Below, piece after piece: positions 1 through 9,180 of a DNA stretch of 64,000 nt. The translations under genes were made by a program, and so were the position numbers. Source of the stretch: Methanosarcina barkeri MS. Its GTDB lineage: Archaea; Halobacteriota; Methanosarcinia; Methanosarcinales; Methanosarcinaceae. How positions within the stretch are numbered: position 1 is the stretch's first letter; every line of letters begins with the position of its first letter. Location of the stretch: assembly GCF_000970025.1 (NCBI RefSeq), contig NZ_CP009528.1, positions 3,831,168-3,895,167 of the forward strand. Reading direction: 5' to 3'. The notes under the pieces were generated by a model. The model was given only the letters and a program-made list of their open reading frames with translations, was not told where the DNA came from and did no database searches.

Positions 1-1
1 C

Positions 2-1339
2 GGACCTACAGTTTACAACATGCCGCATATAGGCAACTATCGTACTTTTCTGATGGCAGATAATATTGTGAGAAGTCTTGAGTACCTTGGATATAAAGTA
101 AAACTTGTAATGAACATTACTGATATAGATGACAAAACTATCAGGGATTCGAAAGTAGCCGGAATGTCACTTAAGGATTTTACGGATAAATATACGGCAG
201 AGTTTTTTAAAGGCCTTAGTATGCTGAACATAAAAAGGGCTTCAGCTTACCCTAGGGCTACGGAAAATATTGACAGCATGATTGAACTTGCGCAAAAGCT
301 AATAGACAAAGGGATGGCTTATGAAAAAGGCGGGTCGGTCTATTACAGAATTTCGTCATTTCCGGATTATGGCAAACTTTCAAAGCTTGATTTTGATAAC
401 ATTATAATTGGCGCATCGGTGGACGTGGACGAATATGATAAAGATAATCCCCGCGATTTCGCCCTCCTGAAAGCTTCAACCCCCGAGGAAATTGAAAGGG
501 GGATTTATTATGAGAGCCCATGGGGGAAAATCCGTCCTGGATGGCATATCGAATGCTCAGTGATGGCCATGAACCGCTTTGGGCCCACTCTGGATATGCA
601 TTTAGGAGGAGTGGACCTTATTTTCCCTCACCACGAAAATGAGATTGCACAATCGGAAGGGGCAACAGGAAAACCTTTTGCATGCTACTGGATTCACGGA
701 GAACATCTCATAGTCGAAGGAGAGAAAATGAGCAAATCCAAAGGAAACGTCTTCACCCTGCCGGAGATTGTTGAAAAGTACGGTGGGGAAGTTGTGCGTT
801 TCATGTTTCTCTCAGTCCACTATCGTAAAAAACTGGACTATTCCGATGCCTTTGCCGAAAATGCAAAGAATAATTATTTACGGCTTAAAGAAACGCTTGA
901 GAACCTTGAATTTAGCCTGGAAAGCGCAGAGAATACAGATTATCCTGGGGACGAAGAAGTTCTTAAAACCCTCCCTAAACTGGAGAAACAGTTTAGAGAA
1001 GCTCTTGAGGACGATTTCAACACCCCAAAAGCCTTAACGATTTTTAAGGAGCTTTCCCGTACAGCTAACAAGTACCTTGAATCCGAAAAAAATCGACAGG
1101 TCCTTGAGAAGCTTTATTCCCTTTACAGGCAGTTTTCAGATACCCTGGGCCTCTTTTCTGAATCAGGAAAAAAGAAAATCCCCACAGAAGTAATGAAACT
1201 GGTTGAAGAACGTGAAGCTGCCAGAAAAAAGAAAGATTGGGCAGTTTCAGACGCTATCAGAGAAAAAATAAAATCCATGGGATATATTGTTCAAGATACA
1301 AAAGAAGGGCCAAATGTAAAAGAAAACGAAGAAAGTTAA
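2..1339 (+). CDS. cysS: Cysteinyl-tRNA synthetase, 5' end outside window
   Basis: This enzyme charges tRNA-Cys with cysteine in the cytoplasm. The frame is open from base 2 and reads GPTVYN before the first ATG at 20, which is the usual CysRS sequence just before the HIGH-type motif (PHIGNYR here), so the true start and the first zinc cysteine lie left of the window. The other zinc ligands are visible in GWHIECS and HHENE, and the KMSKS loop is intact near base 730. A DALR-type anticodon-binding tail follows. About 446 residues are visible of a usual 460-470. It ends with TAA and is followed by an AT-rich gap, so it is probably the last gene of its transcript. Identification is secure. Confidence 0.97.
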   Translation, partial: GPTVYNMPHIGNYRTFLMADNIVRSLEYLGYKVKLVMNITDIDDKTIRDSKVAGMSLKDFTDKYTAEFFKGLSMLNIKRASAYPRATENIDSMIELAQKLIDKGMAYEKGGSVYYRISSFPDYGKLSKLDFDNIIIGASVDVDEYDKDNPRDFALLKASTPEEIERGIYYESPWGKIRPGWHIECSVMAMNRFGPTLDMHLGGVDLIFPHHENEIAQSEGATGKPFACYWIHGEHLIVEGEKMSKSKGNVFTLPEIVEKYGGEVVRFMFLSVHYRKKLDYSDAFAENAKNNYLRLKETLENLEFSLESAENTDYPGDEEVLKTLPKLEKQFREALEDDFNTPKALTIFKELSRTANKYLESEKNRQVLEKLYSLYRQFSDTLGLFSESGKKKIPTEVMKLVEEREAARKKKDWAVSDAIREKIKSMGYIVQDTKEGPNVKENEES

Positions 1340-1462
1340 GAAGGTATTTAAGGTCTGAACTTTAACTTAAATTAAAACGTCAATAATTATTTATTTATAT
1401 ATACAAGTTTACTTACGTTAATCTATTCTTACTCAGGGTCACAGTCTCTTTTTCTATGAGAC

Positions 1463-1942
1463 ATGACCATATTACCTAATGGGGGGCAGTTTCTGGATAA
1501 AATCACTGTTGATGAAAAAGTTACTGTTGATGAAAAAGTTACTGTTGATGAAAAAGTTACTGTTGATGAGAAAGTTATTGAAAATTCAGGTAGGGAGGCC
1601 TTAAAAGCAGGGGGTATTTTAGCCGAACTGGGGCATGCTCCAGGTACAGTAAAAAAATTTGCGCTTGTATCTCCGAAAGCCCTGGAAGAAAAATCCACAG
1701 AATCGGTTGATAATGCGATGCTTATGATTAAGGAGATTTCTAAAAAAGTTGTAGACAATCTAGAGGAAACTCCTCCTGAGTTCAGGCCATGTCAGGTGGA
1801 ACTGACTTTTAACTTACTTCTGACTATGAATGGAAAAGCAGTTATCACCAAATCGGAAAATGAGAAAAACCTGAAAGTAATGTTAATGTGGAAGAATAAA
1901 GGAGAGGAGACTGAGAAGGAAATCCCTGAAAAAGAAGGTTGA
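1463..1942 (+). CDS. TCO1-like (CU044_2847 family) protein with VDE repeats
   Basis: This is a 159-residue protein of unknown function. Its C-terminal half (roughly residues 75-147) runs from a helix of the type ESVDNAMLMIKEI to VELTFNLLLTMNGKAVITKS and ends LKVMLMW. That matches my memory of the trypsin-co-occurring domain 1 family, in which a short beta-rich domain follows a helix and ends in a V-x-L-x-W strand. The N-terminal part carries four TVDEKV hexapeptides encoded by perfect 18-bp repeats, so length may vary between strains. ATG 1463 has no strong Shine-Dalgarno. TCO1 proteins are linked to protease-containing conflict systems in bacteria, and here the next gene is a Lon-like protease, but the gap and intervening repeats make a shared operon uncertain. 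Confidence 0.7.
   Translation: MTILPNGGQFLDKITVDEKVTVDEKVTVDEKVTVDEKVIENSGREALKAGGILAELGHAPGTVKKFALVSPKALEEKSTESVDNAMLMIKEISKKVVDNLEETPPEFRPCQVELTFNLLLTMNGKAVITKSENEKNLKVMLMWKNKGEETEKEIPEKEG
1505..1578 (+). repeat. In-gene 18-bp tandem repeat, 4 copies
   Basis: The unit ACTGTTGATGAAAAAGTT is repeated four times nearly perfectly inside the TCO1-like gene and encodes TVDEKV hexapeptides. The last unit has a single AAA-to-GAG type change. The in-frame period suggests slippage that is tolerated by the protein. Confidence 0.9.
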
Positions 1943-2060
1943 AACTCGGTCTATACAGTTATATAAATTTTTAATGTAAGCATATGGGTTAGGATCGAAG
2001 ACTTCCTGAATCCATATATTTACTTCTCGGTAGCCAATTTCATTTCTTGGTAACCAGGAG

Positions 2061-2236
2061 ATTCATTTATTGATATCTTTATTGGTATCAGGATATTCAC
2101 TTTCCGGTAGCTAAGATTTTATTTTCGGTAATCAACATATTCATTTATTGATATCTTTATTGGTATCAGGACATTCACCTTCTGGTAGCTAAGATTTTAT
2201 TTATCGGTAATCAACATATTCATTTATTGGTAACTA
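2061..2236. repeat. 78-bp tandem intergenic repeat, two full copies plus part
   Basis: The AT-rich gap between the TCO1-like gene and the Lon-like gene holds two copies of a 78-79 bp unit starting ATTCATTTATTGATATC (2061 and 2139) and the start of a third at 2218. The copies differ at a few bases. No gene is seen in 1943-2353. Confidence 0.85.
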
Positions 2237-2365
2237 TATTCACCTATTGGGTCTTTACGTTAAATTCTGTGGTTATATGTTATAAATATTTCTTGCAGTT
2301 TTCCTGCATGGTTTCCAGAAAGAAGAATAATGATTTACGAAGCAAGTTAAAAAGTGGTAGGTGGT

Positions 2366-3289
2366 ATGAAATCCAAACTTCTTGTTTTTTTACTGGTTAT
2401 TTCGCTTTTTGCAAACGCTTACTTTGTCCTGTTTGAAGAACAGCCTTCCTTTGAGGGAAAACAGGTCCAGGAAATGCAGACTCAAATAAATTCCCTTGAA
2501 ACGGAAAATAAAAACCTTAAGACGCAGATGAATCAGAGTAATGAGTCGCTTCAGTCTTACGCTTCACAGTTAAAGTCCTATCGAGAAAGGGTATTTGAGC
2601 TTGAAAATGGCTCTCAAGCGTGTCCTGAAGGAATTGAAGGCTTTGCTACCCTTCAGGGGCCCGCGGTTTTCCAGAAAGTCGAACTCGAGAAAGCAGGTCC
2701 CTTTATCCGGAAAAATGTTTCTGAGGAGGGAGCTTTGCTCAATATCTCAGCTGAGGTCCAGCCCGGAAAAGGCCGTGTGCTTGTCCAGACAACCCCTCTG
2801 ATGGGTGTGGTCTTCCAGGATGCTGCAAACACTGCAGTTTTCGTCACTGAAAACAAAACCGGTAAACAAATGTCAAGCAGTGATATTATTTTCAGCATTA
2901 CCGCTTCGAATAAAACTCCGGGAGTCGATGGTCCCAGTGCAGGAGCTCTCATGACCCTGCTTACGATTTCAGCCATTGATAACAATACCAAACTGAACAA
3001 TAGTATAACTCTTACAGGCACGATTGACGATAAAGGCAATATCGGTCAGATAGGTGGAGTTATGGAAAAAGCTAAGGCAGCAAAAGCCGGAGGCAAAACC
3101 CTTTTCCTCATTCCGAGGGAAAACAGCCAGCTTGTGATATATAAATATGTAGAAAGGCAGCTTGGCGGTTTTAATGTCATTGAGCAGAAGCCAGAAATCG
3201 TAGACGCTAAAGAGTACATAGAGAAAGAGGTGGGAATCAACATCGAGTATGTGGATACTATTGATGACGTACTTAAGTATGAGAAGTAA
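2366..3289 (+). CDS. Membrane-anchored Lon-like (S16) serine protease
   Basis: This is a protease of the Lon proteolytic-domain family without the ATPase. Residues about 4-20 form a signal anchor, followed by a coiled coil (about 30-85) and then the S16 domain. The catalytic serine is in DGPSAGALM and the lysine is in the following GGVMEKAKAA segment, the Ser-Lys dyad of Lon. The N-terminal anchor suggests the protease domain faces outside the membrane, where it could trim surface proteins; that is inference. Start: the ATG at 2366 begins right at the hydrophobic segment; an in-frame GTG at 2354 would add four residues. The preceding gene is a TCO1-like protein, which may or may not be a partner. 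Confidence 0.85.
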   Translation: MKSKLLVFLLVISLFANAYFVLFEEQPSFEGKQVQEMQTQINSLETENKNLKTQMNQSNESLQSYASQLKSYRERVFELENGSQACPEGIEGFATLQGPAVFQKVELEKAGPFIRKNVSEEGALLNISAEVQPGKGRVLVQTTPLMGVVFQDAANTAVFVTENKTGKQMSSSDIIFSITASNKTPGVDGPSAGALMTLLTISAIDNNTKLNNSITLTGTIDDKGNIGQIGGVMEKAKAAKAGGKTLFLIPRENSQLVIYKYVERQLGGFNVIEQKPEIVDAKEYIEKEVGINIEYVDTIDDVLKYEK

Positions 3290-3448
3290 AATCTGGATTT
3301 GGATACTTACTGTAATTTGGATTATAGCTTTGATTCTTTTTCCGGGGCTTCTTTTTCTTCCCGGAACTTTATCTTGCTACTGCAAATCGTTTCCTTGAGG
3401 TTTTGAAAAATAGACCTGACTGATAAAGAGCTCTGCCAACAGCAATTT

Positions 3449-3910
3449 TTATTTATCTTCAAGCTTTTTGATCATTTTGTAATACCTTAAGTTTTGCCCA
3501 TTTTTCACAGGAATCACATATTCGGCCTGTGTTTCATAGCCAAGAGCCCTATAAAAAGAGTATGCTACAAGTGAGGCATCCAGATCCATTATCCTGACTC
3601 CATTTTCCATGGCCTTTTCTTCAAGCCCGTGCATAATCTTCTTTCCGAAGCCCATGTTTTGATATGCCGGCTTTACAAAGACTCTTCTAGCGCTTGAACC
3701 AAGAAGAGTGCCCGTTCCTATAAACTCCTTTCCTGAGGTAAGAATCAGGCAATGTCCTTCCAGTATATCGTTTACGATATTCGTCCGATTGTGATAATCC
3801 TTAAAGTAATCAACTGCTTCCTGCGAGTAAATATGGAAATAACAGGTATCAATTGTCTCGTTTACCAATTTTCTCAAATAGTCCGCATCTTGAGGTTTAG
3901 CTATTCTCAT
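3449..3910 (-). CDS. GNAT family N-acetyltransferase
   Basis: This is a single-domain Gcn5-related acetyltransferase of about 153 residues. The acetyl-CoA pyrophosphate loop is the YQNMGFGKKIMHGLEEKA segment (Q/R-x-x-G-x-G/K type), preceded by the beta strand RRVFVKPAY and followed by the C-terminal YRALGYE motif typical of the fold. The substrate cannot be predicted. ATG at 3910 gives the usual family N-terminus (MRIAKPQDAD); an in-frame GTG at 3928 would add six residues. It is convergent with the Lon-like gene and stands alone. Confidence 0.85.
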   Translation of the reverse strand: MRIAKPQDADYLRKLVNETIDTCYFHIYSQEAVDYFKDYHNRTNIVNDILEGHCLILTSGKEFIGTGTLLGSSARRVFVKPAYQNMGFGKKIMHGLEEKAMENGVRIMDLDASLVAYSFYRALGYETQAEYVIPVKNGQNLRYYKMIKKLEDK

Positions 3911-4021
3911 TATTATTTCTTCAGCCACTATATCTTATCCAGCATTTAAATTTTGTAAACGTCGTTTGATTACGTTAAGAGTACTTAAATTTTTGTTGGA
4001 GTGTTCTTATTTTTTAATCTA

Positions 4022-4095
4022 AATAATTGTTGATTGATTCTCAGGCCATTTTTTAGTATGAATAATTATTGATTTTCAGGCCATTTTTTAGTATG
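4022..4095. repeat. Imperfect 35-39 bp duplication
   Basis: Two consecutive units each run from AATAATT(G/A)TTGATT to CAGGCCATTTTTTAGTATG. They lie in the AT-rich gap 3929-4310 between divergent genes, which otherwise shows nothing but T-rich runs. Confidence 0.75.
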
Positions 4096-4310
4096 AGATT
4101 TTCCGGTACTGAGTTTTGGAATATTGAAAGTTCCCTCATGCTTTAAGTTCATTCAGGCAGGTTCAGCCTGTTCTACTATTTTTGTTTTTTATATTTATTA
4201 TTTTTATTTAAATATCATAAAGTATATATCTACATGCGTTAAAATTAAAGCCGTTTCAGGCTGCTGTCTGATATGCACTTTTAAATTCTGAAAAACACCT
4301 CTTATCGACT

Positions 4311-5168
4311 ATGCCCCCCGAAATCACACCTATCATTGAAGAACCTGCGCTTATTGTAACCAATACTGAAAACTCACTGGTAGTTGCCGATATCCATCTC
4401 GGGATCGAATGGGATCTGTACAGGAGTGGGATCAATTTACCCAGCCAGATGAAAGGACGGCTGGACAGGCTTCTTGGCTATATACGGGCAAATTCCCCTG
4501 ATAGAGTAATACTTCTTGGGGACGTGAAACATAATGTCCCTAAGGTCTCCTGGCAGGAAAAAGACGAAATTCCTCGCTTCCTCGAAACGCTTGCAGAACA
4601 TTCACACGTTGATATTATCCCCGGAAACCATGATGGAGGAATCGAACTTCTTTTCAACAGGCAAAAAGACATCAGGATTCATTCCGCACGCGGTGCAGTT
4701 ATTGACGGAGTGGGATACTTCCATGGGCATACCTGGCCTGCCCCTGAACTGCTGGCTGCATCTTATGTAGTCACAGCCCATAATCATCCCACTGTTCGTT
4801 TTACAGATTCGTTTGGTTACTCAGTAGTTGAACCTGCCTGGATCAAGACAAAGTTCAATCTGGAAGTCCTGAAAGCTCATTTCGGAAACCTTGATTTTGA
4901 GAATCCTGCACAATGGACAGATCCTGAACTCTTCATAATACCGGCTTTTAATGAGCTATGTGGAGGCGTGCCTTTTAACGAATCTACTCAGGACGAACTT
5001 CTGGGCCCGGCTTTTTCCTCAGGTGGAATCAAACTTGAGGCTTCGGAAGTATATTTACTTGATGGAACAAGGCTCGGACTGCTCAAGAATATTCGGAAGC
5101 TGAAGCATACAAGAGTTAGAAACAAGAATAGGAATAGAAGATGCAGGAATTCAAAAGGCTCTGTATAA
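4311..5168 (+). CDS. Archaeal metallophosphoesterase (SbcD-related family)
   Basis: This is a calcineurin-like phosphoesterase of 285 residues. The metal-binding motifs appear in order: ADIHLG (about 27-32), GDVKHN (70s), GNHDGG (about 104-109), a GHTW motif and then AHNHP. It matches the archaeal family related to the SbcD/Mre11 nuclease but without the nuclease capping domains. Substrate is unknown; a phosphodiester or nucleotide is likely. The C-terminus ends SEVYLLDGTRLGLLKN followed by a basic tail. A copy of exactly this tail is found as a relic at 10880. No clear ribosome-binding site precedes ATG 4311. Confidence 0.85.
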   Translation: MPPEITPIIEEPALIVTNTENSLVVADIHLGIEWDLYRSGINLPSQMKGRLDRLLGYIRANSPDRVILLGDVKHNVPKVSWQEKDEIPRFLETLAEHSHVDIIPGNHDGGIELLFNRQKDIRIHSARGAVIDGVGYFHGHTWPAPELLAASYVVTAHNHPTVRFTDSFGYSVVEPAWIKTKFNLEVLKAHFGNLDFENPAQWTDPELFIIPAFNELCGGVPFNESTQDELLGPAFSSGGIKLEASEVYLLDGTRLGLLKNIRKLKHTRVRNKNRNRRCRNSKGSV

Positions 5169-5768
5169 TATGAATTCAAAAGACCCTATATAATATGATT
5201 TGGCATGTAGACAAAGAATTTAGCTTTAGTCATAATTCCCAATGTGAGTATTTGAACTTATTTTATAACCACGGAAAACGTGGAAAGCATGGAAAAATTA
5301 TGCCCATATTTATTATTCTGTGCAGTATTAACATTACCATAATATCCAAATCTTTTTAAAATTTGACGCATATAACTATTTTGAATATTTGTATTACTTA
5401 AAGAGTAAGTGAAAACTCATAGAATCGAGGGGTTTTGAAAATATTAATATTAGCTTCTCTATCTACTGACAAATGACAGATACTCATTCTGTACTCATAT
5501 TTTCTTAGTATGTGCAGTGCAGCAGATACTATCGACTTAGTTTTGAACTATCAGTTTTCTTTGGTCAAAAGGGAAGGAAAATAGGAAAGAATCGAAAACT
5601 CCAGGCGGAAAAATAAAACTTAGTGAAAGCAGACTGAGAATGTGCTCAGACTGAGAAAGTGTTGGGCCAGAGTGAGCAGGACATAAGGTAGAAGTTATAG
5701 TCACGCCTGTAATTGTTGCAACAAAAACCTCATTGTATCTCATTTGAACAGTTGCATTATTTAGCCTC
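5169..5768. other. 600-bp intergenic gap
   Basis: The stop codon region of the phosphoesterase is partly duplicated (two units of ATGAATTCAAAAG-C-C-TATATAAT type, 5149-5197). The rest is AT-rich with no convincing gene. A GAAGTG/AGACTGAG duplication lies at about 5628-5660. The 5' leader of the kinase may be long. Confidence 0.6.
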
Positions 5769-8609
5769 GTGACTATAGAAGATATTCTTTCACCTGCTCG
5801 GGAGGTGGATAAACTGGAAATAACTGATATCGTTGACGTCCAGGCGATCCAGTCTATGATGGACAACTTCTACAAGATTACTCACATACCCATGAGCCTG
5901 GGCGATCTAAAAGGCAATATTCTGGTAGGTGTAGGATGGCAGGATATCTGCACGCAATTCCACAGGGTTCACCCCGAAGCCTGTAAGCACTGCGTAGAGA
6001 GTGACACCAGGCTATCTGCAGGCATTTCTTCAGGAGAGTTCAAGCTCTATAAATGCAAAAACAACATGTGGGACATAGCGACTCCCATCATAGTTGGGGG
6101 TCAGCACGTTGCCAATATATTCTCAGGCCAATTCTTTTTTGAAGACGAACCTCTGGACTATGAGATTTTCCGATCCCAGGCTAGAAAATATGGCTTCAAT
6201 GAAGAGGAATATATAAAGGCGCTCGAAAAAGTCCCACGGTTGAGCAGGGAAGCTGTGAATACAGGTATGGCCTTCCTTATAACTTTTGCCAACATTCTCT
6301 CGCAGTTAGGCTACAGCAATTTTAAAATGGCTCATTCGCTGGCTGAACGTGAAGCTCTTCTGAGCGCATTGCAGGAGAGTGAAGAGAGGTTCCGGTCGGT
6401 TCTTGAGAACTCACTTGATGTGGCATACAGACAAAACTTTCAGACCGACAGTTATGATTACATGAGCCCGGTGGTAAAGAAGATTACTGGCTACTCTGCC
6501 CAGGAAATAAGTTCAGGAAATGCCAGTGAGATTCTTGGTCGTATTCATCCCGATGACCTTCCCATAGTTACTTCAGAGAGGGATCGGGCATACGACACTG
6601 GTTCTGGAACTCTGGAGTACCGGTTTAAACATAAGGACGGTAAATATCGCTGGTTCGCTGATAGATTCACGGTAACTAAAGGTTTGAATGGAAAGCTACT
6701 TTTTAGTGGGGGTATTATCCGCGATATTACAGAGCGCAAAAAAGTAGAAGAAGCTTTAAAAAAAGCACATGAAAATCTAGAAGAAAAAGTTAAAGAACGA
6801 ACAATAGAGCTTGAGAAGGCTTACAATTCATTGAAAGAAAGTGAGAAAGGCCTCGCTGAAGCTCAAAAAATGGCTCATATTGGAAACTGGGAGTGGGAGA
6901 TTGAAACTGATAAAGCCTACTGGTCTGAGGAAATGTATCATATTTTTAGACGTGATCCTCAAGAGCCAGCACCTTCTTACAATGAATATTTAGGTTACAT
7001 ACATCCCGATGATCGAGACTACTACCGGAATGCCCTTAAAAAAGCTGCAAAGGAAAATCTTTTTGTTATCGATTACAGGATTGTCTTAGCAAATGAGGAA
7101 GAGCGGATAGTCCATCTAAAATCCGAATTCGTGTATAATGATAAAAATATCCCCACTAAGGTAAAAGGAATAGTTCAGGACATTACTGAAAGCAAAAAAG
7201 CTGAAGAGAAAATACAGACACTGTTGAATGCAATTGAATCATCGGACGATGCCATTATAACTGAGTCTCTTGAATGTATTATTACAAACTGGAATAAGGG
7301 CGCAGAGCAGATTTATAGTTATTCAGCTGAAGAAATTATGGGGAAAAATATCTCAATCCTTGAACCGGATAATCTCAAGGGGGAAATAATACAGTTAATT
7401 GAAAAGATTAAGCAAAAAGAAAAGATCCGGCATTACAAAACTCTGCAGCGGAAAAAAGATGGTACCTTAATAAATGTTTCAATAACTCTTTCTCCGGTTT
7501 TTGACGCATCTGGAAAGCTTGTGGCTATCTCCGGCATTGTAAGAGATATTACTGACCATATCAAGGCGGAAGAAGCATTACATGAGAGCGAAATACGCCT
7601 ACGCGGATTTTACGACTCAGATATGATCGGTGTATGTTTTTACAATCTGAACGGTTCGATAACAGAAGCTAACGATAAGTTCCTGGAAATAGTCGGTTAC
7701 ACTCGCGAGGACTTGCGGGCTGGGCAGATTAAATGGAATAAGATGACTCCACCAGAGTACAGTCAATTTGATGATCATGCCGTGGCTGAACTTAAATCAA
7801 AAGGCATAAGTACGCCTTACGAAAAGAAATACACCCGCAAAGATGGCTCACACGTACCTGTCATTATTGGGATATCTACCTTCAATAAGGTGCTTTGTGA
7901 AGGCGTAGCTTTTGTTCTTGACATTACCGAGAGGAAAAAGGCAGAAGAAGCTCTGGTAAATCTCGAGACTACCCGTAAGAAAGAAATCCACCACAGGATC
8001 AAGAATAACCTGCAAGTTATCGATTCTCTTCTTGATCTTCAAGCTGAGAAGTTCGATAACCCGAAAGTTATTGAGGCTTTCAGGGAAAGCCAGAATCGAG
8101 TTATATCTATGGCTCTCATCCACGAAGAATTATATAAAGGAGAAGGGACCGATACCCTGAACTTTTCTGAATACCTTAAAAAATTAGCTGAAAATCTTTT
8201 CCAGACTTATAGCCTTAGTAGTAAAAATCTCAGCCTATGCACGGACCTGGAAGAGAATACGTTCTTTAATATGGACACTGCTGTTCCTTTAGGAATAATT
8301 GTTAATGAACTGGTCTCTAATTCCCTCAAACATGCATTTACTGAAGGCCAAAAAGGACAAATCCGAATTAAGCTTTACAGAGAAGAAATTAATGACGAAA
8401 CAAGTAAATCTCTTTTCAGCTTGACAGTTTCAGATAATGGAGAAGGAATTCCTGAAAATTTAAAACTAGAGAGGCTAGACTCACTAGGACTTCAGTTAGT
8501 AAATATCCTTGTTGACCAGCTGGACGGGAAAATCGAGCTTAAACGGAATCATGGTACTGAATTTAGGATTACTTTTAGTGTAGTGGAAAATTCGAAGTCT
8601 ATGAATTGA
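5769..8609 (+). CDS. PocR/PAS sensor histidine kinase (HisKA_2 type)
   Basis: This is a soluble 946-residue sensor kinase. Domain order: PocR-type ligand domain (about 20-185, with a conserved HPEACKHC segment), PAS (about 205-330), a charged coiled coil, three more PAS domains (about 363-480, 484-600 and 606-735, each ending in a DITE/DITD-x-K motif), then HisKA_2 with the phospho-acceptor in EIHHRIKNN (His741/742) and an HATPase_c domain (NELVSNSLKHAF and GEGIPENL). No transmembrane helix is seen, so it should sense a cytoplasmic signal. PocR domains in other proteins bind small molecules; the two cysteines here could also hold a cofactor. GTG is the start. No response regulator lies nearby. 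Confidence 0.9.
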   Translation: MTIEDILSPAREVDKLEITDIVDVQAIQSMMDNFYKITHIPMSLGDLKGNILVGVGWQDICTQFHRVHPEACKHCVESDTRLSAGISSGEFKLYKCKNNMWDIATPIIVGGQHVANIFSGQFFFEDEPLDYEIFRSQARKYGFNEEEYIKALEKVPRLSREAVNTGMAFLITFANILSQLGYSNFKMAHSLAEREALLSALQESEERFRSVLENSLDVAYRQNFQTDSYDYMSPVVKKITGYSAQEISSGNASEILGRIHPDDLPIVTSERDRAYDTGSGTLEYRFKHKDGKYRWFADRFTVTKGLNGKLLFSGGIIRDITERKKVEEALKKAHENLEEKVKERTIELEKAYNSLKESEKGLAEAQKMAHIGNWEWEIETDKAYWSEEMYHIFRRDPQEPAPSYNEYLGYIHPDDRDYYRNALKKAAKENLFVIDYRIVLANEEERIVHLKSEFVYNDKNIPTKVKGIVQDITESKKAEEKIQTLLNAIESSDDAIITESLECIITNWNKGAEQIYSYSAEEIMGKNISILEPDNLKGEIIQLIEKIKQKEKIRHYKTLQRKKDGTLINVSITLSPVFDASGKLVAISGIVRDITDHIKAEEALHESEIRLRGFYDSDMIGVCFYNLNGSITEANDKFLEIVGYTREDLRAGQIKWNKMTPPEYSQFDDHAVAELKSKGISTPYEKKYTRKDGSHVPVIIGISTFNKVLCEGVAFVLDITERKKAEEALVNLETTRKKEIHHRIKNNLQVIDSLLDLQAEKFDNPKVIEAFRESQNRVISMALIHEELYKGEGTDTLNFSEYLKKLAENLFQTYSLSSKNLSLCTDLEENTFFNMDTAVPLGIIVNELVSNSLKHAFTEGQKGQIRIKLYREEINDETSKSLFSLTVSDNGEGIPENLKLERLDSLGLQLVNILVDQLDGKIELKRNHGTEFRITFSVVENSKSMN

Positions 8610-8624
8610 TAGACATAGGATACA

Positions 8625-8744
8625 TTTGTAATGGTGCTATGAAAGTTTTGCAGCGAATAATACAGTAGTTATTTTATAAAGTAGTTTGTAATGGTGCTAT
8701 GAAAGTTTTGCAGCGAATAATACAGTAGTTATTTTATAAAGTAA
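8625..8744. repeat. Perfect 60-bp tandem duplication
   Basis: Positions 8625-8684 and 8685-8744 are identical except at the last base. The unit begins TTTGTAATGGTGCTATGAAA. It lies just after the kinase stop codon and does not code for anything recognisable. Confidence 0.95.
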
Positions 8745-9180
8745 TGCTGATTTCACTAATAATTTATTAATATATGGACTCGTTTTCTCAATATTTATAT
8801 AATATGCATGGATGTATTGAAAAAATTAAATGTCAGGACTCAAGCTAATAGACAGCCATTATTCCTGGCATTCAGACTTGCAGCTTTCAGCCATAGAAGT
8901 GTGAATAAAAAATTCACTATCTAGTAACTTACATATCTAAAAATTCACAAATCTCCGTGAGGCCTTCCACGATTCTTTTCTGCTGTGGGCACTCGGGTTG
9001 ATTTCTTAATGGCTGATTCGTTGATATTGATTTATTATTGATTTGTTCATGGTTAACTTATTTACTGACTTATATATGATTACTGATCGATTTAATAATT
9101 TATTATCGGTTTACTAATTGATCACTAATCGATTACTAAGTGGTTTATTCGTATTCACCTGAATAGGATGTACTGATTCG
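8745..9180. other. AT-rich gap upstream of lysS
   Basis: No gene is seen. The 130 bases before lysS are low-complexity runs of GATTTATTA/GATTACTAA type words. A promoter probably lies here but no single TATA box stands out. Confidence 0.5.

Noticed and set aside
1429-1758. A minus-strand frame with repeated VTFSST units opposite the TCO1-like gene
   Set aside because: It mirrors the in-frame 18-bp repeats of the plus-strand gene, which has the domain match.
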